This document shows, piece after piece, positions 57,555-57,631 of a DNA stretch of 57,631 nucleotides. The stretch is from Pelagibacteraceae bacterium AG-404-N13 (GTDB lineage: Bacteria > Pseudomonadota > Alphaproteobacteria > Pelagibacterales > Pelagibacteraceae). A program made the translations under genes and the position numbers. Each line of letters opens with the position of its first letter. Position 1 is the first letter of the stretch. The stretch is taken from the NCBI GenBank assembly GCA_003216255.1, contig QCJD01000008.1, forward strand, positions 1-57,631. Direction: 5' to 3'. Below the pieces are notes generated by a model. It saw only the letters and a program-made list of their open reading frames with translations. It did no database searches and was not told the origin of the DNA.

Positions 57555-57631
57555 TCAACAAAATTCATTTATACGACAAAATTCTTTTCCCTATTGTAAC
57601 TGAGAAGTCAACCAATATATCTGATCAAAAT
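57551..57631 (+). CDS. rplW: 50S ribosomal protein L23, N-terminal part (partial)
   Basis: The first 27 codons, starting MINKIHLYDKILFPIVTEKS, match the L23 N-terminus (the P-VTEKS strand). The gene runs off the window. It overlaps the rplD stop by four bases. Confidence 0.93.
   Translation, partial: MINKIHLYDKILFPIVTEKSTNISDQN

Overview
The window is a compact, strongly AT-rich bacterial chromosome segment. It looks like a marine alphaproteobacterium of the SAR11/Pelagibacter type. The basis is content and style rather than any database search: very short gene gaps and many one- or four-base stop/start overlaps, a prpD-prpB-prpC methylcitrate cluster, a DmdA-like aminomethyltransferase, class II DAHP synthase, a single tuf in a tRNA-Tyr/tRNA-Gly/tuf/tRNA-Trp/secE block, and an rpoBC-str-S10 continuation. 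There is no CRISPR array, no rRNA and no intact transposase or integrase.

Layout. 1-4658: end of nrdA, nrdB, then a reverse-strand prpDBC operon for propionate (C3) oxidation. 4711-14472: housekeeping genes, with gph in reverse and then forward glmU (acetyltransferase domain only), glmS, DAHP synthase, nadE, cysS, cimA, trmJ and rpsD. 14527-16896: a large LamG/Ig-like/autotransporter surface protein. 16909-24112: a reverse block of grxD, bolA, purL, purQ, purS, purC, purB, map and sfsA. 24135-26316: a CinA N-terminal-like protein, a gamma-glutamylcyclotransferase-like protein and AzlCD. 26500-28956: two tandem exported serine hydrolases of the NylB/class C beta-lactamase fold. 29073-31082: tRNA-Leu, nadK and a DmdA/GcvT-like protein.

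31103-39324 is the most unusual stretch. A broken 3' half of tRNA-Thr lies at one end and a broken 5' half at the other. They share a 13-base core at the anticodon loop, and an intact tRNA-Thr(UGT) lies between them. Inside are an exported three-gene operon (a 278-residue unknown, a 1555-residue coiled-coil protein and a polysaccharide-lyase-like protein), a decayed DNA cytosine methyltransferase, a glycosyltransferase and a decayed sugar epimerase. The simplest reading is a roughly 8.2 kb integrated element or genomic island that split a tRNA-Thr gene and carried a replacement copy.

39359-57631 is core information processing: rlmB in reverse, then tRNA-Tyr, tRNA-Gly, tuf, tRNA-Trp, secE, nusG, rplKAJL, rpoB, rpoC, rpsL, rpsG, fusA, rpsJ, rplC, rplD and the start of rplW. 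Candidate regulatory hairpins lie between rplL and rpoB and in the rpsL leader. The core blocks are ordinary. The accessory genes (14.5-16.9, 26.5-29.0 and 31.1-39.3 kb) mostly encode exported, surface or envelope-sugar functions, as expected of hypervariable regions shaped by phage and nutrient pressure.
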